From Vibrio furnissii CIP 102972 (GTDB lineage: Bacteria; Pseudomonadota; Gammaproteobacteria; Enterobacterales; Vibrionaceae), in NCBI RefSeq assembly GCF_000176175.1, contig NZ_ACZP01000018.1:186001-250000 (forward strand): a DNA stretch of 64,000 bases. Direction: 5' to 3'. The notes under the pieces are model-generated. The model saw only the letters and a program-made list of their open reading frames with translations, made no database searches and had not been told where the DNA came from. The translations under genes and the position numbers were made by a program. Positions 24,323-32,303 of this stretch are shown piece by piece. Numbering within the stretch: the stretch's first letter is position 1; every line of letters starts with the position of its first letter.

Positions 24323-26047
24323 ATGTGGGAACAAGGGCTGGTACTGGCGATTCTGCTGGGCATCGTGACCTGTCTGCTGGTCACGCGAATTAAGCCGAGC
24401 TTCATTTTTGCCGGCGCGGCGTTTGTGGCGTTTATGTCCGGCATGATGGATGTGAACGCGCTGGCGTCGAACTTCACCAACACGTCTCTGTTGACTCTGG
24501 TTTTGTTGATCTTGGCCTCCAGTGCGTTGGAAAAAACGCGTCTGGTGAGCTGGGTGAGCCGCAACATTTCAGAAGGCAATTTGGGCACTGTGGTCGCCAA
24601 GTTGGGTTTGTCGACCGCATTTCTCTCCTCATTCACCAATAATACCGCGGTGGTGGTGTCGTTGATCGGCGCGATCAAGCGCAATCAACAACACGCGCCG
24701 TCGAAGTTATTGATCCCGCTGTCGTACACCGCAATCTTTGGCGGCACGCTGACCTTGATCGGCACGTCGACCAACTTGATCATCAATAGCTTTGTCGAAG
24801 ATGCCGGGCTACCCAGCCTGAACTTTTTCGCGCCATCGTTGATCGGTCTGGCGGTGCTGGTGGGCGGGGTGATCATTTTGATCCCGCTGAGTTATCTGCT
24901 GCCCAGTTACGATGAGCAGGGCCAAGACGATCTGCCGTACTTTTTGGAAGCGATTGTCGAACCGGGGTCACCGTTGGTGGGCCACAGCATTGCCGAAAAT
25001 AACCTGCGTGCCTTGCGTAAGCTGTTTCTCGCTGAAGTGAACCGTGATGGGGAAAGTGTGCCGTCGGTCGGGCCGGATTTTGTGTTGCAGGCGCGCGATC
25101 GTCTGCTGTTTTGTGGCGACGTGGAAAGTGTCTCGACATTGCAGGAAATTCAAGGTTTGACGCTGTTTGGTCAGCACCATCTCAACGGCCAAAACTTTGT
25201 CGAAGTGGTGGTGAGTTCCTCGGCCAGTTTCTGCAACAAAACCTTGAAATCGAGCCGCTTTCGCGACCGTTTTGATGCGGTGGTGGTGGCGATTCGCCGT
25301 GGGCATGAGCGCTTGGAAGGCGGGCTGGGTAATATCACGCTGACTGCCGGTGACACGCTGGTATTGGTGCCGGGCAAACGCTTTGATGCGCAGCGCAGCG
25401 CCAACAGCCGCGAATTTGTGCTGATCAATGATTTAGATTCCAGTGCCAAACTCGATACCACCAAATCCACTTTGGTGTTGGTGGGGTTTGCTGCAGTCAT
25501 TGGCGCGTCGCTCCTTGGGGTGATGCCGATCATCAAAGGCTTGCTGGCGTATCTGCTGCTGCTGTTTGTGTTTGGTATTGTGCATGTGGGTGAGCTGCGT
25601 CGCCGTTTTCCGGTCGATATCGTGGTGATCGTCGGCTCGGCGCTGTCGATTGCGCAACTGATGATTTCGTCTGGTTTGTCCGAGCGTATGGGGCAGATGT
25701 TTATTCAGGCCTTTAACGGCTGGGGCGTGGTGGGCGGTTTGATTGCCACGTACTTGGTGACCTTGGTGTTAACCGAACTTATCACCAACAACGCCGCCGC
25801 AGCGTTGGCCTTTCCGATTGGCTACAGCATGGCGGTCGGGTATGGCGTGGATCCGATGCCATTTATCATGGCGGTGCTGTTTGGTGCCAGTGCGAGCTTT
25901 ATTTCCCCTTACGGGTATCAAACCAACTTGTTGGTGTATAGCGTGGGCAACTACAAACTGAGTGACTACGTGCGGGTCGGCATTCCGATTTCATTGGTGT
26001 ATTCCGTGTTAGTCCTGACCTTGATCCCGGTATTTTTTCCATTTTAA
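24323..26047 (+). CDS. SLC13-family permease with TrkA-C domains, probable sulfate uptake
   Basis: This 574-residue membrane protein belongs to the divalent anion/sodium symporter (SLC13) family. Hydrophobic segments flank a central soluble part (residues about 200-380) with two TrkA_C-like domains (EAIVEPGSPLVGHSI, RFRDRFDAVVVAIRRGHERL). Family motifs include SSFTNNTAVVVSLIGAIKRN near residue 103 and TELITNNAAAALAFPIGYSM near 480. It sits inside the sulfate activation operon, so sulfate or a related anion is a likely substrate. I chose the ATG at 24323 with GAGGG at proper spacing; the upstream GTG frame runs through the hairpin. Confidence 0.9.
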   Translation: MWEQGLVLAILLGIVTCLLVTRIKPSFIFAGAAFVAFMSGMMDVNALASNFTNTSLLTLVLLILASSALEKTRLVSWVSRNISEGNLGTVVAKLGLSTAFLSSFTNNTAVVVSLIGAIKRNQQHAPSKLLIPLSYTAIFGGTLTLIGTSTNLIINSFVEDAGLPSLNFFAPSLIGLAVLVGGVIILIPLSYLLPSYDEQGQDDLPYFLEAIVEPGSPLVGHSIAENNLRALRKLFLAEVNRDGESVPSVGPDFVLQARDRLLFCGDVESVSTLQEIQGLTLFGQHHLNGQNFVEVVVSSSASFCNKTLKSSRFRDRFDAVVVAIRRGHERLEGGLGNITLTAGDTLVLVPGKRFDAQRSANSREFVLINDLDSSAKLDTTKSTLVLVGFAAVIGASLLGVMPIIKGLLAYLLLLFVFGIVHVGELRRRFPVDIVVIVGSALSIAQLMISSGLSERMGQMFIQAFNGWGVVGGLIATYLVTLVLTELITNNAAAALAFPIGYSMAVGYGVDPMPFIMAVLFGASASFISPYGYQTNLLVYSVGNYKLSDYVRVGIPISLVYSVLVLTLIPVFFPF

Positions 26048-26076
26048 TTTTTAGAATCTGTGTAAAAGGATAACCT

Positions 26077-26698
26077 ATGAGCAGCGCATCGAATGTGAAA
26101 GACGACAACATCGTGTGGCATCAACACTCGGTTGATAAACAGTGTCGCGCTGAACTGAAAAAGCAGAAACCGGCCGTGCTGTGGTTTACCGGCCTGTCCG
26201 GCGCGGGGCAAGTCAACCGTGGCGGGCGCGCTGGAAAGTCGTTTGGCGACGCTGGGGTATCATACGTACTTGCTGGATGGCGACAATGTGCGCCATGGTT
26301 TGTGCAGCGATTTGGGCTTTTCGGAGCAAGATCGCCGCGAAAATATTCGCCGTATCGGTGAGCTGGCCAAGCTGATGGCCGATGCCGGTTTGATTGTGCT
26401 GACGGCCTTTATCTCGCCGCATCGCGCCGAGCGCCAATTGGTGCGAGACTTACTGCCGCAAGGGGAGTTCATCGAAGTGTTTGTCAACACGTCGCTGGAC
26501 GTGTGTGAGCAGCGGGATCCGAAAGGGCTGTACAAGAAAGCACGTGCCGGGGAGATTGCTAATTTCACTGGGATTGATTCTGCGTACGAAGCGCCACGCG
26601 ATCCTGAGATCGACTTGCCTGCCGGTGAGGCCAGTATCGATGAGCTGGTGGCGCAATGTGTGGCTGAGCTCAACGCGCGCGGTATCATCGCTCAGTAA
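26077..26698 (+). pseudogene. cysC: Adenylylsulfate kinase, frameshifted in the P-loop
   Basis: CysC phosphorylates APS to PAPS, the substrate of PAPS reductase. The first frame begins SSASNVKDDNIVWHQHSVDK and reaches WFTGLSGAG, then leaves the family sequence at the G-run 26205-26208. From 26209 the next frame continues as STVAGALESRL and on through DGDNVRHGLCSDLGFSEQDR to the normal C-terminus GIIAQ. One G too many in GCGGGGCAAG (expected GCGGGCAAG) breaks the Walker A motif GLSGAGKS. Removing it would restore a 206-aa CysC of normal length. The gene is intact otherwise. This may be a real null mutation or a base-call error in a homopolymer, and the sequence cannot decide. Confidence 0.93.
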
Positions 26699-26722
26699 AT
26701 CCATAGACTGAACACGATAAAC

Positions 26723-26750
26723 AAAAAGTCAGGCTCAGCCTGACTTTTTT
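26723..26750. terminator. Bidirectional terminator after cysC
   Basis: GTCAGGC (26728-26734) pairs with GCCTGAC (26738-26744) around TCA, with an A-run before and a T-run after. It can end the cys operon on the plus strand and the TIGR03899 gene on the minus strand. Confidence 0.93.
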
Positions 26751-26765
26751 GTCTCTGCGGCGCCA

Positions 26766-27665
26766 TTACACCGTGTGGTGAATGGTCGATGCGCTGGCTT
26801 CGGTGTGCACGGTAAATTTCTGATTGAGCAGGGCCACCAGTTGATCGTAATACCCCATGTTGGGCTTGTTGCCGAGTAGGCGGCACAGCTCATTGCCGGT
26901 GGGCGTGAAGCGGTAATAGAGCAGTCGCACGCCGCGCGAGTTGGCGTTCAGCGACAAATGCTTGCCTTGATAGCTGAGGGTGAGTGGCGGGTCGAGCTCA
27001 ATTTCGCCCGATTCCAGTTCGGTGGCATGCAGCAAGCCAAGCTCAATCAGCACCAGCAAGCTGGAGTAGGGCATTTGATGATTGCCAATGTTGAGCGTGT
27101 TGGTCACCGCCCGTTTGCCGAGGCTGAACAAGCCATTTTGAATCTTGAGGCCAAACAGCAATTTCAAGCTGTGGTCACTGCCAAAACTACACGATAGGCC
27201 GGCGGCGCGTTGCAGAATCTGCGCCTCTTTGGGCGTCATGTCTTGCAGCACTTTCAACGCTTTCATCGAGGTAAATCCCGGATTGGTCACTTCGCGTTTG
27301 AGCACTTGAGCCCACAAGCGCTGCATCGACGAATTGTGAATGTCTTGCGCCATATCGAAAAAACGGTACAGCCAATCTTGGTCGGGGTCACCGGCGGTTT
27401 CATTGTGGCATGACACGTGCGCCAAACGCACAATCTGCTCTAAGTTTTTCTGGCGCTGCTCTTTGCGATCACGTTCGCGCTTGAACGCGCGGTCGAGCGG
27501 CGTTTTCTTCGGCGCTTCACTCAGCAACAGCGCATCGACACCATGTTGCTGCGCGATCGCAAAGATGCGCTTGCCGCTGTCTTTCACGTAATGCGATTTT
27601 TTGTTCTGCGACGAACCCGATGTCGGTTCGTGTTCAATCACGACAGGTTGTTTCGATTCGGCCAT
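26766..27665 (-). CDS. TIGR03899-type (DUF2806) conserved hypothetical protein
   Basis: This 299-residue soluble protein resembles the TIGR03899/DUF2806 family of vibrios and relatives. I know no established function. A charged N-terminal part (residues 60-80, RERDRKEQRQKNLEQIVRLA) looks like a coiled-coil, and the middle holds SMQRLWAQVLKREVTNPGFTSMKALKVLQDM, a typical segment of this family; no catalytic motif stands out. A C-terminal part has RLLYYRFTPTGNELCRLL. It is monocistronic: a terminator follows it and a different transcription unit precedes it. Family placement is from pattern memory. Confidence 0.78.
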   Translation of the reverse strand: MAESKQPVVIEHEPTSGSSQNKKSHYVKDSGKRIFAIAQQHGVDALLLSEAPKKTPLDRAFKRERDRKEQRQKNLEQIVRLAHVSCHNETAGDPDQDWLYRFFDMAQDIHNSSMQRLWAQVLKREVTNPGFTSMKALKVLQDMTPKEAQILQRAAGLSCSFGSDHSLKLLFGLKIQNGLFSLGKRAVTNTLNIGNHQMPYSSLLVLIELGLLHATELESGEIELDPPLTLSYQGKHLSLNANSRGVRLLYYRFTPTGNELCRLLGNKPNMGYYDQLVALLNQKFTVHTEASASTIHHTV

Positions 27666-27747
27666 GTTTACCAGCAGTTATGCGTTTCGGACATGGTTTA
27701 AAATGTACCCTGTCTGCCGCGATGCCTCCAGCGAAACTCTTGGTTGG

Positions 27748-27765
27748 AGTGCACAAATTTGCACT
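27748..27765. promoter_or_regulatory. Operator-like inverted repeat
   Basis: AGTGCA (27748-27753) and TGCACT (27760-27765) form perfect six-base arms separated by six bases. The dyad lies in the gap between the TIGR03899 gene and a small plus-strand frame. It looks like a dimeric regulator site, but I do not recognise the regulator. Confidence 0.3.
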
Positions 27766-27819
27766 ATGCCAAATGATAATAGTTTGTTAAAATTGTTATC
27801 GCTGTTTGTGGGGGTGCAC

Positions 27820-27924
27820 ATGAAATATTGGAAGGATAATAAACTACGCAAGCACCTATCGATTGCGCTACTGTTTGTCGTTTATCTGGGAGTACTGACG
27901 TATCTCTCCAAGTACATCGTTTAG
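27820..27924 (+). CDS. Possible 34-residue single-span membrane peptide
   Basis: The frame from ATG 27820 encodes KYWKDNKLRKHLSIALLFV and then VYLGVLTYLSKYIV. It has a basic N-terminus and one hydrophobic stretch of about 17 residues, a layout common in small inner-membrane regulators. GGGGG lies five to nine bases before the ATG. An alternative ATG at 27766 would give 52 residues but has no good ribosome-binding site. The gene sits alone between two minus-strand units in AT-richer sequence. I do not recognise it, so it is a candidate only. Confidence 0.45.
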   Translation: MKYWKDNKLRKHLSIALLFVVYLGVLTYLSKYIV

Positions 27925-27962
27925 GCAGCACAATCCATAGGTAACTTGGTTGTTAAGAAATT

Positions 27963-28457
27963 TTACATATCGTCGTATTCGGCAATCTCTTGGCCTTCAA
28001 TCACATAGCCGGTTTCCGCTAGATCCAAACTGACCGATTGCGTTTTGAGCGTGCCGATCACATACACCACATCCCAAAGCTCCTGCACGGGGGCACCTTT
28101 CGGGAATTTCACATAAATAATCTGATTCGGTGGTGGAGGCGGCACGTGAATGCAGGCGCCAAAATACGGCACCAACAGAAACTCGGTGACGGTATTTTCA
28201 TCCCCTTCCAGTGGAATCACGAAGCCAGGAATTTTCACCGTACTGCCGTTGAGTTCGGGGCGCACGTTGCCAATTTTTTGCTGCTGTGCGGGCGCATCTC
28301 CGCTGTGATCCGGCATGGGCATGCCTTGGTGATCAAACAAGTTACGTTCGTTTTCCGGGATCAGATCGATCCAGTCCAGTTTCAAGACCTCATTGCTCAA
28401 TGCAGGGGCTGCCACCGTGAGTAGCAGCAGCGTGGCGCTCGCCAGCCATTTTTTCAT
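27963..28457 (-). CDS. DUF3299 exported protein of the Zrg zinc uptake operon
   Basis: This 164-residue protein has a signal peptide (KKWLASATLLLLTVAAPALS) and a DUF3299 domain. Features are DWIDLIPENERNLFD, VKIPGFVIPLEGDEN near residue 77, and a run VPYFGACIHVPPPPPNQIIYV near residue 98 that contains cysteine, histidine and a proline string. It is the last gene of the operon that begins with the Zur box, so a role in periplasmic zinc handling is inferred. I chose the second ATG, with GAGGAACGAG just before it. It would be one of the ZrgB-E components known in V. cholerae; I am not sure which letter. Confidence 0.82.
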   Translation of the reverse strand: MKKWLASATLLLLTVAAPALSNEVLKLDWIDLIPENERNLFDHQGMPMPDHSGDAPAQQQKIGNVRPELNGSTVKIPGFVIPLEGDENTVTEFLLVPYFGACIHVPPPPPNQIIYVKFPKGAPVQELWDVVYVIGTLKTQSVSLDLAETGYVIEGQEIAEYDDM

Positions 28458-28484
28458 CTCGTTCCTCATGTCGATGTGGAGGGA

Positions 28485-29744
28485 TTAAAGTCGAATCGTC
28501 ATGCCATCGCTGAGCGACTGACGGTAAGCGCGTAGCGCTGGAATAAAGCCGATCAGGATACCCGCTGCTTGCACATAGCCCAGCAATTGCCACTCATAGT
28601 GCGACAGCGATTCCAGTTGCAAGCGAATGCCGTACTGAGTTTCGATCAGCGGCGCGGCAATCGCCAACAGCGCATAAAGTCCGCCAAGGCCGACCACAAT
28701 ACCACAACAGGTCAACACGCTGGCTTCACTGACCAGCAACGCAAACACATGATGCGGCCGTGCGCCCATGGCGCGCAGAATGGACATCTCTCGGCGCCGC
28801 TCTTGCAAGCTGGTGAGCAGGCTACTGAGCATGCCAAGCAGCCCCGCGACCACCACAAATACCGACACCGCCATCAAGGCTTGTTCGGCGACGGACATCA
28901 TGCCCCACAACTCGTGCAGTGCGACTCCCGGCATAATCGCGCTGAGCGGTTCTTGGCGATATTCGTTGATTTGGCGCTGCAGCGCAAATGTCTGAATTTT
29001 GGATTTCAGCCCGATCAGCATGGCGGTGATCTGCTTGGGTTCAAACTGACGCTGCTCCAGTTGGGCGGCATCAGGTGTTTTGCCCAATCGCGCGCCGGAC
29101 TCCCAGCCGACATGAATCGCTTCAATGGCGCCAAGCGAGACGTGCACGGTTTTATCCACCGGGGTGCCGGTTGGCGCCAGAATGCCCACCACGGTAAATG
29201 GTAGGTTGTCATGACGGGCAAAACCGACGTCGCTGATGCCGTGCGCAATGATGATTTGGCTACCGATGTGATACCCGAGCTGGCGAGCGACATCGGCGCC
29301 CAGCACGGTTTCAAACAACCCGTTGAACTCGCGACCTTGAGAAAAAGTAAGTGGTTGCTTACTGCCGTAGCGATAGTGTTCAAAGTAGCTGTGGTTGGTG
29401 CCCATCACACGAAAGCCTTTGTGCGAATCGCCGAGCGAAATCGGAATCGCCCACTTCACGGCCGAATGGGTACTGAATTCTTGATAACTTTTCCAGTCGA
29501 TATTGTTGGTGGCATTGCCAATGCGAAACACCGAATAGAGCAGTAAGTTCACCTGTCCGCTGCGACCACCCACAATCAGGTCGGTGCCGGAAATGGTGTT
29601 GGCAAAACTACTTTTGGCCTGAGTCCGAATGCGTTCGACCCCGAGCAGCAGAATGACGGAAATCGCGACCGTTAAAACGGTCAACAGGGCGGTGGTTTTG
29701 CGATTGAGTAGGCTTTTCCAAGCCAATTTGATCGTGACGCTCAT
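28485..29744 (-). CDS. MacB/FtsX-type ABC transporter permease of the Zrg operon
   Basis: This 419-residue permease has an N-terminal membrane segment (TALLTVLTVAISVILLLGVE), a long periplasmic domain (residues about 40-280) and three C-terminal membrane segments of the FtsX type; the conserved ERRREMSILRAMGARPHHV sits between them near residue 330. It partners the ATPase encoded just upstream, whose stop overlaps its start by four bases. FtsX-type transporters usually move lipids or peptides or act as mechanotransducers. Here the Zur-controlled operon implies a role in zinc acquisition. Confidence 0.9.
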   Translation of the reverse strand: MSVTIKLAWKSLLNRKTTALLTVLTVAISVILLLGVERIRTQAKSSFANTISGTDLIVGGRSGQVNLLLYSVFRIGNATNNIDWKSYQEFSTHSAVKWAIPISLGDSHKGFRVMGTNHSYFEHYRYGSKQPLTFSQGREFNGLFETVLGADVARQLGYHIGSQIIIAHGISDVGFARHDNLPFTVVGILAPTGTPVDKTVHVSLGAIEAIHVGWESGARLGKTPDAAQLEQRQFEPKQITAMLIGLKSKIQTFALQRQINEYRQEPLSAIMPGVALHELWGMMSVAEQALMAVSVFVVVAGLLGMLSSLLTSLQERRREMSILRAMGARPHHVFALLVSEASVLTCCGIVVGLGGLYALLAIAAPLIETQYGIRLQLESLSHYEWQLLGYVQAAGILIGFIPALRAYRQSLSDGMTIRL

Positions 29745-30457
29745 AGCATGCCTCGCGCGCGGTTGAGAGTCGGTAAGTGGACACTTCGGCTAAACAGGCT
29801 TTCCAGCGTAGGATCATGGCTGACAAACACCAAGGTGGACCCGACGCGATTCGCCTCTTCTAGCAACAGTTCAATGAATGCGGTGCGGTTGTCGTAATCG
29901 AGTGATGAGGTCGGTTCATCGGCGATGATCAGTTGCGGTTCCCCCATCAATGCTCGAGCTGCTGCGACACGTTGCTGCTGGCCGATGCTCAGTTCAACGA
30001 CCGGTTTGTCCAGTAAGGATGGCGGTAAATGCAGCCGAGCCAGCAGAGCTTTGGCGCGCGTTATCAACGGTTCATTGATTTTGCTGCGACGCAGCGCCGA
30101 GAACTGACACGGCAGAATCACGTTGTCGATCACCGACAGGTAAGGCAACAGGTTGAATTGTTGAAAAATATAGCCGATATGGTCGGCGCGAAAGCGATCG
30201 CGTGCGCTGGCTTTCAGTTGCGTCATGTCCTGACCGAGCAGACGCACCGCGCCGCTGGTGGCTGGGTTGATGCCCGTCAGCAAGCTGAGTAACGTCGATT
30301 TACCACAACCACTGGGACCTTTAATAAACAGATGTTCTTTGGCGGCGACAACAAGGTGCTCGATGTCTAATGTCGGAGCGTCGCTGTCGGGCCAATGAAA
30401 GGTGACCTGCTGCAGTTCGATCACCTGTTTTGCAGAATAGAGATGGGGTTCACTCAT
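29741..30457 (-). CDS. ABC transporter ATPase of the Zrg operon
   Basis: This 238-residue ATPase has Walker A GPSGCGKST near residue 49, Q-loop in IFQQFNLLPYLS, the signature as ELSIGQQQRVAAARAL, Walker B LIIADEPTSSLD, and H-loop FVSHDP. It belongs to the LolD/MacB-like group that pairs with FtsX-type permeases. I chose the ATG at 30457, with GAGGCACCGTG upstream. Two oddities: the signature has SIGQQQ rather than SGGQQQ, as is common in some members, and it is separated from zrgA by a terminator-like hairpin. Confidence 0.92.
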   Translation of the reverse strand: MSEPHLYSAKQVIELQQVTFHWPDSDAPTLDIEHLVVAAKEHLFIKGPSGCGKSTLLSLLTGINPATSGAVRLLGQDMTQLKASARDRFRADHIGYIFQQFNLLPYLSVIDNVILPCQFSALRRSKINEPLITRAKALLARLHLPPSLLDKPVVELSIGQQQRVAAARALMGEPQLIIADEPTSSLDYDNRTAFIELLLEEANRVGSTLVFVSHDPTLESLFSRSVHLPTLNRARGML

Positions 30458-30470
30458 CACGGTGCCTCGC

Positions 30471-30508
30471 AAAAACAAAAACTCGGGTAAGTGCTGACTT
30501 ACCCGAGA
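30471..30508 (-). terminator. Terminator/attenuator inside the zrg operon
   Basis: On the minus strand CTCGGGTAAGT pairs with ACTTACCCGAG (30482-30507 on plus) around a four-base loop, an 11-pair stem. It is followed by TTTTTGTTTTT. This is a good terminator between zrgA and its ABC ATPase. Partial read-through would give more ZrgA than transporter, as in many binding-protein operons. Confidence 0.8.
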
Positions 30509-30514
30509 GGATGA

Positions 30515-31177
<663 letters not shown>

Positions 31178-31197
31178 GGTGGTTTGACTCCATCAAT

Positions 31198-31539
31198 TCA
31201 AAATAAGTAATCCGCGCGCGAGGGCGCATCGTGGTCTTTTGTGAGGGATGAAGTCGGCGGTGAACGGGCCAGATAGGCCAGATAAAGCAGCGTCACGCTG
31301 AGTGGCGTGGCGACAGGCTGCAGGTACTCATGTTCAATCCACACCGGCAGCTCAGGTAAGGCCGCCGCGACGCCATGATGGGCTGCGGAAAACAGTTGGC
31401 AGTGATGCTGCGCATGATGCGATGGTGTGACGTCCAGTTGGTGTTCGACAAACGCCAGATTGAGCCATAGCGTCAGCAGGATAGCCGTTAACGCGACTAC
31501 CCGAGCATGCAGTCGCAGACTGTGCAGGCTATGCTTCAT
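31198..31539 (-). CDS. DUF2607-type small membrane or exported protein, first zrg gene
   Basis: This 113-residue protein has a hydrophobic N-terminal segment (VVALTAILLTLWLNLAFVEH) followed by SHHAQHHCQLFSAAHHG near residues 39-55, a His- and Cys-containing patch that could bind metal. A second hydrophobic stretch, ATPLSVTLLYLAYLARS, lies near residue 77. The pattern resembles DUF2607 proteins of vibrios. It is the first gene after the Zur box and precedes zrgA by 20 bases, so it is probably part of the zinc uptake system. Its role is not established to my knowledge. Confidence 0.75.
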   Translation of the reverse strand: MKHSLHSLRLHARVVALTAILLTLWLNLAFVEHQLDVTPSHHAQHHCQLFSAAHHGVAAALPELPVWIEHEYLQPVATPLSVTLLYLAYLARSPPTSSLTKDHDAPSRADYLF

Positions 31540-31563
31540 GATGAATCCAACTGGAATGAGAAA

Positions 31564-31586
31564 GAATTGTTATAATATAACAATTG
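31564..31586. promoter_or_regulatory. Zur operator of the zrg operon
   Basis: AATTGTTATA (31565-31574) and TATAACAATT (31576-31585) form a perfect palindrome around a single A. This matches the known gammaproteobacterial Zur box core (TGTTATANTATAACA). It ends 25 bases before the start of the DUF2607 gene and also contains TATAAT/TATATT -10-like sequence, so zinc-bound Zur should block the promoter. Confidence 0.92.
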
Positions 31587-31645
31587 AGCGCAGAGGCAAG
31601 TGCGGATTGTGCCGTGAGGCGAGATTTCTTCTCACGGCATCAAGG

Positions 31646-32197
31646 TTACAAGCTTTGTTTGACCAATCCCAGAACCTGTTCGATTTCCGGCTCACTCAGT
31701 GCGCCTTCTTTCACAAACAAGACTTTACCGGCTTTGTCTTGCACGATAATGGCAGACGACTCTGGTTGTAGATCCCAGCTTTTCGCTACTTTCCCGTTTT
31801 GATCCAGCACGATAGAAGACCATGGGAACTCTTTCTTGCTGTCTTGTGCGGAGGATTTGACGAACGAACCGGTGCCCCACATGGCATCGTCTTGGTTGAT
31901 GATCGACGTGGTTTGGTACTGTTCTTGCGGCAAATGTGCGGCGGTGATAGCGGTCATCAGCGGTGCATTCATCTCTTTGGCACTGCTGCGGCCAGCAATC
32001 GCCTGAATGACGCGTACTTTACCGGGCATTTGCGCGCTGTTCCAAGGTTGGAACGCGGTGTCTTTATTTTGCAGAATCACTTCCCCGTAGCTGTCGACTT
32101 CGACATTCGGCACCGCTTGACCGAGCTGAATGTTGTGTGCGAGAGCAAGGGTGGGAGAGCACGCCAGCATTAAGGCGATAAGTGTTTTATTTTTCAT
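31646..32197 (-). CDS. ytfJ: YtfJ-family exported thioredoxin-fold protein
   Basis: This 183-residue protein (E. coli YtfJ is about the same length) has a signal peptide (KNKTLIALMLACSPTLALA) and a YtfJ domain: VIQAIAGRSSAKEMNAPLM, TTSIINQDDAMWGTGSFV and SSIVLDQNGKVAKSWDL. No CxxC pair is present, so it is not an ordinary thioredoxin, and its function is unknown. I chose the ATG at 32197; the longer frame adds nine unsupported residues. It is transcribed alone, just downstream of which lies the Zur-controlled zrg promoter. Confidence 0.9.
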   Translation of the reverse strand: MKNKTLIALMLACSPTLALAHNIQLGQAVPNVEVDSYGEVILQNKDTAFQPWNSAQMPGKVRVIQAIAGRSSAKEMNAPLMTAITAAHLPQEQYQTTSIINQDDAMWGTGSFVKSSAQDSKKEFPWSSIVLDQNGKVAKSWDLQPESSAIIVQDKAGKVLFVKEGALSEPEIEQVLGLVKQSL

Positions 32198-32303
32198 TGT
32201 TTTTTCCTTTGGTTGAGCACTCAAAGGTATAGCACAGAAAATGCAGTTGCGAAAAAGTCAGGTGGTCGGAATGTGGGATCGCACCTGACTTCGCATGAGT
32301 GCG

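Noticed and set aside
26219..26698. A separate short kinase gene starting at GTG 26219
   Set aside because: It would lack most of the Walker A motif and has no SD. The frame is simply the rest of cysC after a one-base insertion.
28569..29204. Plus-strand open frame of 211 codons opposite the zrg permease
   Set aside because: Rich in His, Gln and Arg without any domain pattern; a shadow of the permease gene.
31605..31640. Stem TGCCGTGAG/CTCACGGCA after ytfJ as a terminator
   Set aside because: The nine-pair stem is real but has a 12-base loop and no T-run on the coding strand, so I did not list it as an intrinsic terminator.
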